A stretch of DNA of 64,000 bases from Ignelater luminosus (GCA_011009095.1 VTPC01089975.1:197644-261643), one strand, 5' to 3'. Shown: positions 13,101-25,505, counted from the first letter of the stretch. Numbers and translations: made by a program. Notes: generated by a model not told the origin, from the letters alone.

Positions 13101-16100
13101 ATGCGATCCATTACTTAATAAGTTATTTTAAAAGTTGCGAAGATATTTATAAAATGCGGTTAAAGAACCATCAAAATATTTAATTTAAATTACATAATAC
13201 ATCCCAAACGCCATTTGCATAAAAACTCCAAGATTGTCATCTGATTATCAAAGTATCGTTTGTATAAAGTGAATAACCTCCTTAAAATTTCAAACCGGTT
13301 TCCGATTAGCATAACAATTGTCCCCTGAAAGTTGCATCGAGAAAACAACCTGCTAATTGTGTAATTATACTGGATAAAAAGTTTTAAAAAGCTTTGGTTG
13401 GGTTTTCTGAACCCTCACTGTTGATATATAAACATGTAAATTGAGTTTTTTCCTCTTTTTTATTGCAAATAAAAAAGGAGCGCATTTGTCCGTTTATCAA
13501 TTTTTTCCCTATACAGTGTAGCCGATTTTTCTGCACTTTTGTGTGCAATCGACTAATTAAAGCTCCCAATTATTTGTGCAAACATGCGCAATTACATCAT
13601 TAGAATAAATTGAGTTACAATTAATAATAATTATTAAAACAAGCTATCACCAGATAAATATTTCAGACATTACTAATTGATGAAATAGATCAGGAAAATA
13701 AAATAAATACTGCTACCATCTAGTCGGCGCCGCCAATGTTCCGGAACATCGATTTTTACACCTGCCAGATAATTTGCTATCTATTATCATTAAAAATCGG
13801 TGTGATTTAATGGTTTTCCGTTTATTAACCACGCTAGAGGTCTATACTGTTTTTAATAGGTTTCGCTAAATAAAAACCACTAATTTTAAGTCATTTCTCC
13901 ATATCATTAACTGTTTATGAGTTGTCACATAATTAAATGTTTATTTAACTTTTATGTGATTCTAAAGATTACTAAGAGAGATCATAGAATTGCTTTTAGC
14001 GTTTAGTAATAGTTATTAATAATAATTCGAAATTTTATTGGCACAACCAATGGGAAAGTAGTTCTAAACACAAAAAATCTTGACGGTTAATAAATGTCAC
14101 TGTGGTTAATAAAAATGATTTAGTGTGATTTGCATGATTTAATGTTGCATTTGTACCTGTTTGGTTTGAAAAACTTGTAACGAGCTCGAAAGGTGATAAT
14201 CAAATGCAAACAGAGCTTAGAAAAAGTGTATTAGGTATATTAGGTATTTCAGATTGGACAAAACCAATTGAACTGAGCATGAAACATCATAAAGAACCAT
14301 AGATTACACATTAACTAATACCAAAAACTTGTACCTCAAATACAAAAAAGGAGAGTACACAAACGTCTTTTGCGTGCCAAAGTAAAATTATTTTGCTTCG
14401 AAATTGGGCTGTATCAAAGATGGCTTTGCAGGCAATTGCATTTTTTTGGCTCGTGTTGTACATCTAAGCAAAGTGAGATTTTCAGCAAAACCTACAAAGA
14501 AAGTAATTCGTAAGATTTGGGTAAATTGCTATATACCTATACGTCTCTGGCAGTTACATAGTATGGTGTACTACCAAGAACGTATTCATGAGATTTTATC
14601 TGTCTGTAGCTATTTAGTGGATATTTATATCTGTACTCATTTTCGTCGAAACTTTCATATGATTTATGGGGTACACATAATAGTGACTATTGAAATAGTA
14701 GACACTTAATAGGATTTGGCCAAAAAATTAGTGACCAAAAACTTTGATTTAAAAGTTGATTCTACATATAATCATAAATCATAAAAGTTAAAGTCAAACC
14801 AAGGAATAAAATTGTTTTGACCTATACGTTTTCCTAAGTACGATATAGGTAGTCTAAATGTTGGAAAGTTTTGGCAAGTATTAATTAAACTTATAGCAAT
14901 GGTTACATACAGTGAGATTAGATGAATAATACAAAGCCAAGCAGGAAATCTTGCCACTTACTAGTGCTGTGATAGAAGAAACATCAATCTGAGGATGTAG
15001 CAAAGACAAAAGAAATGAAAATACTATTAGCGTTTATTATTATTATTATATGAACAGCTTGACTCTTAACTAATTAATAACATTTTCGGTATTATTAAAT
15101 CACATGATTTAAGAGTTTTCGAAGCTAACATATTTACATATTTTAAGGCTTGATATTAGTTCTGCTTCGCCTATAATTATGATTTACAGAAATGGCAACA
15201 ATTTAATGCATAAATGTTCAAAAATCAACTGCTGATGTTAGCTTACCAAGTCAAATAAATTATTAGATTTAAAATGCTTGCCATCAAAAACACTTTGCTT
15301 TTAAAATGTTGACAGTCCCGTTCATCCAAAAGACCCATAAAAGTCAACAATCAATTTATTCTCAAATTTAGATTCTTCCAAAGATGTTTTTAGAATATAA
15401 GAGCGATTCCGAATCAGCAAACTGGAGATGATATTGAAGACGTTTGAATTTCTTTTTGGCAACGCTTTGGAAATTCCAAGATCTTCAAGAATTTTAGGAC
15501 AATTGAATGTTGTTAACACTATATATTTCAGAGCTATATAAAATGTCACAATAAAATATCATTTAGCAAAAAAATGAATTTTGTCAGAATTCTTAAGCGT
15601 CCCGTTAGTTAAATGTTTGGGGCTGTTCTAATTTATAGCCAATTTCACAGTTGGATCTACATGAACGAAAAATGCAAATAAATTATGAAGTTCCTGGTTC
15701 TTTAAAAATATATATAAATTAGCTTTATTTTTCTATGGCATTTTTTGGCAAGTCCTCGTTTGTCATAACACATAACTTTAGTGTTTTAATTTCTTTGTAA
15801 TAATACCATCCTTTGTGCGGAAGAATAAAATAGAAAGGAAAGCATGCCAGCAATTTAATTATATATGTACAATGCAAGTCTGTAATGTCATGAATGTTTA
15901 TTATAAATAAAAGCGAAATCTTAAACAAGCTCCGGATGGATCACAAGGATGAACGGAATTCACCGCGAAATTTATTTATCTTTAAGCAGTCATAACAAGA
16001 AAATATAGGCTACAAGCACAAATTGCAACAATGTTGAATTCAAAACTGATCATTAAGCAAAGCGTCTGAGCATTATAAACTGTTTACATAAACTGTCAAT

Positions 16101-18600
16101 GGAACTTATCAGACGTCGAGCTGAAGAATGTTAGGTTTACAATTAACAAACAATAGATTGTAAGATACCTACTAAAGATACCTGTTCCAAATCTGTGTAG
16201 TGTAAAGCACGCCAAGTGCAACGTTGACGTACACATGTACAATAATAGGACACCACTGAGTTATTGCAATAGTATTATTGGTGTTCCATATTCGAAAAAG
16301 TGCCAAGATCAATGTTATGGGAAGGCAGATATATTTTTACAACACCTCGACTTATTGTCTTATGTTAATTCTATTGTGAAATAATGCAATCTCTCAAGTA
16401 CATCGTTGTTCGAACGGCAAAATAAGAAAAACGCAGTAAACGCTAGATTAAATTTAAAAAAAAGAAGGAATCGTTTTGTTATCTAATAATCATCTTTATT
16501 TGTTTTATATTTCCTTTCTTTGATTAGTTAAACTAATTAGGAACGTTCTAGTTAAGATTTGGTTCCCATAATTAAGATTCTGATAATCACAAATCAGGAT
16601 CTTCTAATTTTTTTAATTTATTGCTACAACTTTGAAATATTCGTGAAGAATCTCAAAAGATAATCTCCTTGATTCCAACAAAAATAAATAAACTCGTAAA
16701 AAAACGTTTAGGTAAAAATGAAATGTTAATTAATAAAAGGTGCAGAGAAAAGTTTTTAAAATATATTAAGTGAAATTTATCAGAGAAAAATTTAAGAGAT
16801 CAAAGGAAAACATAAACTTAAAAATAACAATCGAAAATTTGTTTCGCCGAGGAGAAAAATAATGCAACAATAAATTCAAATTAAATTAAATTAAGGATTC
16901 TGGGAGGTCTGAATTCCCAAACTCATTGATCTGATTTTAGAAACTTTTAGGAATTTTGTTTTAGCTGTTTACGATTGAGACAATTTTTTTCAAGTTTTCA
17001 AGATATTTGTGAATATCGAAAACTAGTACTAATAGGAGATTCCTATGCAATTTTTTTCTTGAGATGTCAGTAAGAGTAATCAATAGTTTAGTGTTTTCAG
17101 TATAGCTAACTCAAAGTTTTCCCAATATTGCATGGGCTAATAATTCCCATGCACTATTTTGTGAAGACTGAAGCTTTGAATACCATTTCAAAATTATTTC
17201 TTAGAAGAAGACAATTCTGAAAATTCTTTCCATTTGTAACATTATAAAATTGCTAGAAGTATGTATCAATGGGGAAATGTTATCAGATTTTTTGGAAAAT
17301 CAAATAGATGCTATGGTAGTGTATTGATACTGTAAATCAAATAGGAAGAACCGCTATAGCATACCAAGTAAATTAGTTCGAAACAGCTACCCCTCAAATG
17401 CGTTTCCATAAACAAAAGGAAATCAGCAAACTTGATGTCATAAGGAATTTGAATACAATAGAAAATAAAATTTGAAGAATTTGCCTATTTTGATAGTTCT
17501 TTTGATCTTAAAGCAAACAATGTTAAAATGTTCTTTCTAACCATATCTTGACCAGCTGATGTATGTGAACGAAAGCAATACATTTATACATTATAAACCC
17601 CCGTGGATCATGTAATGATGTTGCACCACAACAAAAAATATGGTAGCTCTTGTCAAAAACAATTTATTTAACGGCAAATGTATCAAGAAGTAATCAAAAG
17701 CAATACATTTCCTAAAACTGTGCAAAAAATATCTTGTAAACTATACAATGGGATGATTGGGCGCGTCGCACAAATGACTTTTCTGTTGTAACATCGACAC
17801 TACAGTATATTATCGTGGACCAACGCATTCGATATGGTTTCTAAAACAAAATATGAATACCAATATTTCCAAGAAACTCCACATTTCAAGCTAAAGGATT
17901 TTCAATTCAAACAACAACAAAAAGTTAATAAATTAGAGATTAATTCAATGTTATCTTATACATTTCGAAATCATATCTAAACACACATACATATTAGTTA
18001 CGCCTTAGCGACAAAATCTACACTAACAAAAGATGTCGTTTGAAAACACAAACAACTCGTGCCGGTCCTGCCTTAAGTCTTATTTAAATTCCAAAATTAA
18101 AAAGATGGAGTTTTTAATTCAACATGACGTGTAACAATTTTGCATCGTAACACATAATAAAAAAAATAAATAAAAACAACTTCTCGGTTTAATATTAATG
18201 AATATTTATGTGTAGTAATGGCAATAACTTAAAGAGAGCGTCGATTCCATAACAATTATGCAACTCGTTTGATAAGAAGAAGATGCAATCAGAAAAAAAT
18301 GAATAAAATTGAAATGGGATTATGTGATTATGTCACAGATTATTTTAATTTGACGTTGTGCTCTTTTTAAATCATTTTCCTAATGGGATTCATTATTTTT
18401 TGTGTAAACGATTTATTTTTAAAAACAGTGAAAGGTCAATATTTATTAATTATTATAAATTTAAAAAATGAAATTATACAAGTAGCATTAATTTGCATGA
18501 GACACAAATATGTGTAAAAGGTTTCAGCTGTTTTGAAGTTCACAAAAAACATCGAACTCTACACACTTCTTTTTTTAGAAGTCAGTAGTAGAGGTATAAT
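7199..18600. other. AT-rich gene desert
   Basis: About 11 kb with no supported gene. Short open frames exist (for example 105 codons at 12317-12634 and 101 codons from a TTG at 14404) but lack motifs, conserved-looking composition or splice context. Local structures include a diverged direct repeat near 7450 and 7568, a 9-bp-stem hairpin at 9190-9234 and small AT-rich hairpins near 13450. I see nothing else that stands out. Confidence 0.5.
9190..9234. repeat. short inverted repeat (9-bp stem)
   Basis: TGCACCCTC at 9190-9198 is matched by its exact complement GAGGGTGCA at 9226-9234, leaving a 27-base loop. The arms are GC-rich within AT-rich DNA. No adjacent gene explains it; it may be a remnant terminal repeat or chance. 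Confidence 0.5.
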
Positions 18601-18639
18601 TTATAGGTTAAAAATTCGGAAGTAATTTGTGGTCGTCGG

Positions 18640-19260
18640 GAAAAAGTTTAATAAACTCACCGCAGCTGTGTGATGAGTGCGAGGTCAACACATGGCGGAA
18701 GGGTCGCCTGAGAGCCGACCTCTTGGAGATGTGCGGTAGCCACGGTGTTGTCCACGACTGTCCGTACATACAACGGAACAAGCGCCGCGACGCGCACCCC
18801 GGCCTACCCCTATGCGCGCACCCCCTGCACACCTATTGTTTAAACGGCGCCGATTGGTTCCACACTATCGCGTTTCATTAGTCGATTGTCTTAAAAGCAC
18901 AAAAGCTCGTTGTTGCTGACTTTCTGTTGCAAAAGCTCGACACAACACAGGAGTTGCAGCGACGCGTGTGCGTATACTGCGTTCAGAGATGCGTCTGTTG
19001 GGTCCGGATCTCAGCATCTCTCCCCTCCAACCGCGGGACCGCCTTTGATCCTGCCCGGGCACCCACGTGTTCGATCCGCCTACTACGCGAATTGTTGGAA
19101 GCCTTTACCAGCGAGCTTCCTAGAGAGCAAAAGAACGATTTCGGATTCGCATTGTTATCGCAAGGCGGAGCTTCTGCTGCGACTCCCACGGGGTCTTGGC
19201 GAAGACAATGGTGATATTAGTGTCCTGTCCAGTAGGATCACCTCCTCGCGATACTCCTTG
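18640..19260. promoter_or_regulatory. CpG-rich block, candidate promoter / first-exon region
   Basis: This is one of the most CpG- and GC-rich stretches in the window, with many CG dinucleotides, a run of GCGC/CGCG sequence at 18780-18830 and a CCAAT-type motif on the minus strand near 18850. A consensus donor (CTGCG|GTGAGT) reads on the minus strand at 18661|18660. Overlapping open frames occur in several phases on both strands because stop codons are rare in GC-rich DNA, so frame length alone is not evidence of coding. I infer a promoter-proximal or conserved regulatory block, possibly with a minus-strand first exon. Confidence 0.4.
18661..18769 (-). other. candidate minus-strand 5' coding exon ending in a GTGAGT donor
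   Basis: From an ATG at 18769 the minus strand is open through the donor GCTGCG|GTGAGT at 18660, giving MYGQSWTTPWLPHISKRSAL plus about 16 more codons before the intron. A second minus frame is also open through the donor but lacks an ATG. A plus-strand frame across the same bases is open too and cysteine-rich. I do not recognise a protein family in any of them. The donor match and CpG context are the only support; the start is a guess. Confidence 0.22.
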
Positions 19261-19346
19261 ACAAAATATCGAAAATATTTGGCACACTTCTTAATCCCAG
19301 CCCAAATTGTATTATCCCCAACAATCAACATTTCAAAGTCGTCCAT
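19155..19346 (-). CDS. unrecognised 63-codon ORF in the CpG-rich block
   Basis: The minus strand is open from the ATG at 19346 to a stop at 19155, encoding a 63-residue peptide starting MDDFEMLIVGDNTIW and ending in a Ser/Arg/Pro-rich tail. The first 40 residues have the mixed hydrophobic and charged composition of a folded domain and come from AT-richer DNA, while the tail comes from the GC-rich block. I recognise no family. It could be a short host exon, a fragment of a dead element or chance. The open frame continues upstream of this ATG. Confidence 0.2.
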   Translation of the reverse strand: MDDFEMLIVGDNTIWAGIKKCAKYFRYFVKEYREEVILLDRTLISPLSSPRPRGSRSRSSALR

Positions 19347-19349
19347 TTT

Positions 19350-22300
19350 ATAAACACGACGTATAAATTTTTCTTTTAAATTATCGTGCGCAAAAAATAT
19401 TTTTATTACAATAAAAATATAACTGTTGCGCATGACAATAAATTATAAAAATTTAATTTTACATAATAAACAACTTTTCATAGTTATTATGTCATACTTA
19501 TTTGAATTTTTAAATTTCGAACCTTTTTACTTTTTACAGCAATCGAAACAAAATCAATACTATCAGTAACACTGATTACGATAATAAACCTGAAACAATA
19601 AATCAATTTAGAGCAATTTAACTCGAAACTCGGAGCATAATCGTGTTGAAGGGTTCAAAAAATTGAATAAGCAGGATAATGGTAAACTGCATTGATGTTA
19701 ATCCTTAATCCTCTTTACTCGTAGGGTGGTGGTATACAATCTCCAACATGTAATTCGGCAAAACCCCTTTTAGAAGTCATTTATAGATTTTGTCAACGTT
19801 AGTCAAACAAATAAAATATTTCGTAATTCAATTTTTAATCAAAATGGTTATTTTTAAATTCTGAACCTTTTGTTTTTAGGTTGTTTTTGTTTATTCAGAA
19901 AGAAAACTAATGAAGCAGAAATGTTATAAATAGCTAAACTTTATTGATTTTGTTGTCAATATGGTCAAGTCACATCCTATTCATTTGTTTTAGTTATTTG
20001 ATCATAATTTATCTAAAAAAATTAAATCAACCACAAAATTAGTTAGGTTAGAATAATTTTATATTACGTTTTGTACAGTAATACAATTTTAAGCTTTAAG
20101 ATTTCAGTTGAAAAATAAAAGAAAGTTCAAAACTAAAATTAATTTTTCTATTTTTCAAAATGTAATTTCACCATTAAGGAAAAGGATGTTAAATAGACAC
20201 AAATTCTAAAGCATCCCTAAATGTTTAGTTGTGTGTATATCGTGATATTTATTAATTGGGATTTATTTATGAGATGTAAAGTAGTTAAGAGAATAATCGC
20301 ATTATGAGCTTTGAAAACTACTTGGAATAAATAAATTTGGTAGTTGGTAAAGCCGTCGAGGGGGTGGAATGGGTTATAAACTTTGTTATCTCTGATGTAT
20401 ACCTCATAACAAAGTGGGATCGTTGCGACCCCGGTTGGATCGTCCATATTTTATGAACATTAGGTAACTTATAATGAGGATCTGTTTGAAGCTGTTTGGT
20501 TCAAAACAAACGATGTCAAAGATGGAATAGCTTCCTAACTTGTTGGATCCTCGGAGACTCGAGACGGATGAGCAACAGTGGTAATACAGTTATACAGCGG
20601 TGCATTAAACGTCATGAAATTTACATGAAGGGTTGCTTTACCTCGTATATATAAGAGCATCTTGCGGTATAAATTAATATGGTATAAGTATAAATCCATT
20701 TAATCTCCGAGATATTGTGAAAGATGTACTGTACAAGATATTCGAATAAAAATTCTTCACGAGCTGTGAAAGTTTCCTTTTCGTAAATTCCAGTTTGTCT
20801 AATCTTCGAATAACAGAAATGCTTAAATGAATCCCATTAATAACATCTACTTTATTGAATTGAAACATCAAACGATATCGACTGCCATCAAAATAAAAAA
20901 GCGGCAGATAAACAAACATGAAAAATGCATTTATAATTTCTATTCTCGCTTGGTTTGCTCAGCGACGAGCGCGAATCTTTGTATTCGCAACCGTAAAGGG
21001 CGCTTTCATGCCCGGAGAAACTTGCACAAAGTTTCAGCTTTTTAAATTTTTGTTGCGGAGCTTCATGAAAAGGACATCGCTGACGTTAAAATCTTTGTAG
21101 TTGTTACTGTAAACCTGGGATTTCTCTTTATCTCATTAACAAACCTTCCTATCCCCTATAAAATATACCAACTCCAACTTAATTCCAAACATGTCTGTGC
21201 TATGCTGCTTTTTCTCTTTTCTTTTTTCATTAAACGAATTATAATCAAGAATCGCTAATAAGAATAAAAAATAAAACATGAGAAATTTTAATTGGTTAAT
21301 TAATTAATTATAATTATAAGGAATTAGAGAAGAGAAAATAGAAAATTACTCAACATTTCACTGACCTACGTAAGAATTTTATTTCTTAATAATAATATTA
21401 ATAATCAATTATTATAACTGTAACTTCAATAACTTGCTCGAATGCATTTTTAATAATAATTTCATTATACGTATACGAGCACAATTACGTTACTTACCTA
21501 ACACAAACATAAATAAATTGTGATATTAACTATACTATTTTAGTTCATTATATCTGTATAATGAATTCTTATTAGCTGTTTTGTTATAATTTGAGACAAA
21601 CAAGTACTAACATAGTAGTTACAATTAATAAATTCAAGGTCTCATTTTTAAATTATTGATAAATGGAAAACATGTAAACGTCAGAATTTTCCGAGCTAAT
21701 TTAATAAAAATAGTTAATCGAAAGATTTCAGGTCCTGTTTTTGATAGATGAAGTTCAAACTTAATTGTGTACGCAAAATGATGACTAAGGGCGTGGTATG
21801 CTAGGTAAATAAAGATTAAGTCAGATAATTCCAGGAGAAAAATGAAAAATGAGAAATTTCCTTACGATATAAGAAAATCAAGAGTGGTTGGTTACTTTTT
21901 ATTGGGAAAGGGTAACATCAAAACTATTGTAACTAATAAGTAATAAAACTTACCAGAACAATTAGAAAATGTGTATAAAAATACAAAATCGTATTTTCTG
22001 TATAGAAAACAGAAAAATCGACCAACTGAAGCTGATGAACTATAAATCAAAAATAAGTTGTCACAAATTCTCTGGTTTTGCTAAAGTTTGTATTCTTACA
22101 GTTCGACCTGTTTTATAATTTGTTTATTTTAATCTCGAGAGACCATTACCTGGTAGCCTGTAAATGGTTAAGTTTTAGATTTTCATTGCCTTCTTGAACA
22201 TACATCCTAATTGATGTATGCCCTTGTTTAAATCCTTTGCTGATCTGAATGATTCCCAAAATCTTAACCTTGTAAAGAACACTTAATTGCAAAAATTCTT

Positions 22301-22540
22301 TCTGTCCTATGAACCTTTATATTTCTCTATTTTATCCTTAGTTTCGAATAATTGATTTTGAAACTCAAGGTTCAAGATTGTTTTAGAACTGATTTTCTTC
22401 GGCCACTTTTCAATATTCTCAAAAAAATCTCTTTCTTTTACAGAACTTTGTGGACTACTAACACTGCAGTTCTTTTACCATATACTTTTATGTTCATTTT
22501 ACAAATTCGGAATTTTATCGGCCAATACTTCTTTTGGTAA
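19350..22540. other. AT-rich stretch with small GC-richer patches
   Basis: No supported gene. Two patches (about 20340-20640 and 20940-21070) are less AT-rich and carry several CG dinucleotides, in the manner of short conserved non-coding elements. An ATTA-rich run lies at 21298-21325. A splice-like site at 21498 is listed separately. Confidence 0.45.
21492..21530 (-). other. candidate recursive splice site (minus strand)
   Basis: Read on the minus strand, TTTGTGTTAG|GTAAGT places a T-rich 3' splice site directly against a perfect donor, with the junction at 21498|21497. A TTAAT branch-point-like string lies about 30 bases upstream. This is the layout of ratchet sites in long insect introns. 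The tract contains purines, so the match is moderate. Confidence 0.3.
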
Positions 22541-22740
22541 TTAAGGCTGTGAATGCCAAGTTGGATCCACACTTGGCTTTGTCATTTGATAATACATCCC
22601 GCCAAACATCATCAGCTTCTTTCTCAACTTGACAACCACAATCATCTCAGACGACTTAGCCATCACCACAATACCCCTGTCGAACATTTAGTACACCCCA
22701 AAAACCCAAACCGAAGAACAGTGGAACTCCTAAATTGATT

Positions 22741-23020
22741 TACTTGCTTACTTGACAATGCAAGATGATAAAGAGACACATTATTCCTAGGGATAAACTT
22801 TATGGACAACGATGCATTGTATCTTGAGGTTGTGTGCGCGCCTTGCTAGTTTTTTCTGTCAGTCAAGACTGGCAATGAGTCTGGTTCGAAGCCAAATGAC
22901 CTAAATATAATTGCAGGAAGCTGTTAGCTCACAATCTTGACATTTATTAAAAAACACTGATCTAATGTGGATGCTTGTTAAGGGCAGGTCTCTTTAGGCG
23001 CTCGGAGGTTCCTCTCTACC
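22741..23020. other. intergenic spacer with one B-box-like motif
   Basis: The string GGTTCGAAGCC near 22880 matches the internal B-box of tRNA-type Pol III promoters. No paired acceptor arms or clear A-box are visible, so it is not called a tRNA gene; it may belong to an old SINE. The preceding 200 bases are C-rich on the plus strand with an unassigned short minus-strand frame. Confidence 0.3.
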
Positions 23021-23033
23021 AAAGAGTTGGAAT

Positions 23034-24160
23034 TTCTTATGCTTTTAGATGACAAACAAAACATGCTCGAATTGAAATTTGCTTATTTGTCTTTTACTTT
23101 TAATCGATACCACATACGGCGTGCCCACATTTCGATGCTCACTATTGGGATTTCGGAAATTGTAAGACATACGAAGAAGAAGAAGAATTTCGAGATCAAT
23201 TTACTTATACTTTTGTTTTTTCAAAAAAATTCACGGTTTACTAGATATTTGCTAAAAACGACATTATCATAGTTTTTTTTAAATGAGGAATGAAGTGAAA
23301 ATCATTTTTTATCGTACTGGGTCATGATATCTAACACACAAAGTCGTGGGTTTTATCAAATAAATATATTTGTTATGCAGAAATTTCTAAAACAAAATAA
23401 ATACGCTTTTAAGGTGTTTTACGGGGCATTAGCTGCTTATTTGACGCTATCTGTTAAGTAAAGTGTCTTAAAAGCGTCTCTTTTTTGTTTTAGCAATTGT
23501 TATATAACAAATGTAATTTATCTGACAAAAATTAATGATTTTCATATGTTTAAAACCATGGTACACTACGTAGGAAATGATTTTCACTTTATAACTTGGT
23601 AAAACAAAAGAATAGCTATGTCAAACCATGAATTACTGAAAAGCATTTAAGGTGTGCTATTCAGTAATATGGAAATCAAGTAGGCGTTCCATTAGAAGAT
23701 ATTTGGATTTACGTTCCACCGCAGAAGTAAAACAAAAGACAATTGCGAAAATAATTTTTTTGTGTTTCGGAGTAAATTCTCTAAAACACCCTCTTTGCTG
23801 TTCTTTTCTATCCTTGCTCATTTCTGGGATATTTCACTTTAAAAAAACAAGATAATTTTGTTTTTACCAAATATCTAGTAAGCCGTAAGCTTTTTTGAAA
23901 AACAAAAGCATAAATATTCAATAAATTGATCTCGAGAATAGCCAAATTTCTTCTAATTTAACCTACTTCGTATCTCTTACAATTTCCGAGGTCCCAATAG
24001 TGAGCATCAAAATGTGTACACACTGTATACTTACATGTGTCACTTATCTGAAGTCCTCCGTTAATGGGCTGTTTCATACCAGATATATTAAGAATACTGA
24101 GTAATGGAAGAATAGTTAACGAGATTTCAAAGTCTTTACCATGAAACTCAAGAAGCATAA
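23034..24160. mobile_element. nested inverted-repeat (foldback-like) element
   Basis: The outer arms 23113-23283 and 23839-24029 are inverted copies, roughly 80% alike by eye; both contain GATGCTCACTATTGGGA, a TACGAAG string, CGAGATCAATTTA and ACTAGATATTTG. Weaker similarity extends outward to about 23034 and 24160. Inside lies a second inverted repeat, 23293-23425 against 23461-23590, with a different centre (about 23442, versus about 23571 for the outer arms). About 250 bases at 23591-23838 have no partner. Both outer arms can encode HFDAHYW followed by D-x-GNCK in opposite orientations, so the arms may be inverted copies of an old coding fragment. I see no transposase. Confidence 0.75.
23293..23590. 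repeat. inner inverted repeat, about 300 bp (MITE-like)
   Basis: AAGTGAAAATCATT at 23293 pairs with AATGATTTTCACTT ending at 23590. The match continues inward through a TTTGTTAT block, a CTAAAACAAAA block and ACGCTTTTAAG/CTTAAAAGCGT, leaving a loop of about 35 bases. Near-complete self-complementarity over 300 bases suggests a palindromic MITE inserted in, or part of, the larger foldback structure. No target duplication is certain. Confidence 0.7.
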
Positions 24161-24562
24161 GCCTCATTAGCATAATGTGAGAGTTTTATTACGGGATTCT
24201 GCAAAAAAGATCACATGAAAGCTTTGTTTTTCTGTTGTTTGTCTTTTTCAAAAACAAGACCCATCGGATAGATCAAATAAGTAACTAAAGGTGGTACTGT
24301 GTGCAAGAGGTCTAAGGTGGGAAAAAGATACAGGCAAAGGTTGGTTGCTTGCACTGCCACAAAGTAACGGACAAAAGCAACACAAGAATAAGATACAACA
24401 AGTCTTTCAGAATTTAAATTGCTGTTTCCACCAGTGGGAACTAAAATTTCAGAATGCTATAAGAGTCGCTTTGCGGACAAAACAACAACAATTACGACTT
24501 TATTTTGCTTATTAATTAATAAAACCAGTAGGTATGCATAAAAATATTATACAACACAAAGA

Positions 24563-24766
24563 GTTGGTTGCACAAAAGAAATCGAATTTGTTGTCACATT
24601 TGATTTCGTAATTAGCTGATCTAATTGGTTATTTCATCTTATTTGGCCAAAGTCTACTATGAGATACGATTTGCACAGTTTCATCTAATAATTTGTGATA
24701 TATCATCTGATTGGTTAATTACAAAATCAAAGTGACAATAGATTTATTTGTTTTGTGCAACCGCCC
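24563..24766. mobile_element. MITE with about 50-bp terminal inverted repeats
   Basis: GGTTGCACAAAA at 24566 is mirrored by TTTTGTGCAACC ending at 24762. Complementarity continues inward through a TTGTCAC-TTTGATTT-GTAATTA series for about 50 bases with scattered mismatches. CAAAGA occurs directly outside both ends (24557-24562 and 24767-24772), a plausible target-site duplication. The 0.2 kb body has no coding capacity, so it must have been mobilised in trans. The GGGC-GTTGCAC terminus recalls PIF/Harbinger-type ends, but I see no clear TWA duplication, so the superfamily is open. Confidence 0.65.
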
Positions 24767-25179
24767 CAAAGATTATTATAAATCTGATTCTACTCTTTCA
24801 CGTAACCAGAAATCTGATTTAGATGACACTTTATGAGCCAAACTAACAACTTTTTGGCTGTTTTGTAATACAGTGTAGTCTAATGTATTCTGGCTAGACT
24901 AACTTGGCAAAATGACTCAAGTTCCAATCTATAAATTAGTTTGAGCCACACATGGTTTAATGTAATGCAAATTCAACTTCTACTTTGTTGTCTGCTATCA
25001 GCTAACAGTCGTGTTTATTGTTAGTCTCTGACTTAACCACTAATGCTCAATTGCTCAGTTTGTTCTGCCTCTAGCATAAGATTAGAAATTTTAAACCTGA
25101 ACATTTTAGGAAAAATGATATCCGTTACTAATCGATCTACTGAATTAAACAAAGTGGAAAGAATATTCTTTTAAATATT

Positions 25180-25505
25180 GTAGTAGACGTAGCTCAGAAA
25201 TTTCTGAGCTTATGCTAGAGACAAACTTTAATTTGGAAGCTTGGTGGTTCTAATAGCTACGCGACGGTTGCGGGTTTGATTGCTAGCTGAGGTCCTGCCA
25301 TTCCCCAGCAAGATTATAAAAAACGTTAAAAATTCTTATCGGGAGTTCGAATACCTATGGATTCGACTGAATTCTATGAAATGACTTTGGTAGTTGAAGT
25401 TATGGACTTAACTTGCATGTTAACCAAACTTCCATTGTAGCACGTAGCGGATCTATTTCATGTTGCATCAGGAAGATAAAGTTTTCCAAAACTCCCATCT
25501 ACCTT
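25180..25505 (+). mobile_element. decayed tRNA-derived SINE-like element
   Basis: The head carries an A-box-like TAGCTCAG near 25190 and a degenerate B-box GGGTTTGATTGC near 25275, as in tRNA-derived SINE promoters. A second B-box-like GTTCGAATACC lies near 25345. The tail contains GTTGCATCAGGAAG followed by AAAGTTTTCC and CTCCCATCTACC; from memory, this resembles a module found in many metazoan SINE tails. A related CAGGAAGGCACC-TTAAAAAATTCTACC string occurs at 57777-57803. No poly-A tail or target duplication is clear, so this is an old copy. Confidence 0.42.

Noticed and set aside
14404-14709. 101-codon plus-strand ORF
   Set aside because: Starts at a TTG, has no recognisable domain and no supporting signals.
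21298-21325. ATTAATTAATTA run as a regulatory cluster
   Set aside because: Simple AT-rich low complexity, expected often at this base composition.
22875-22895. B-box match GGTTCGAAGCC as a tRNA gene
   Set aside because: No cloverleaf arms or A-box at proper spacing could be found.
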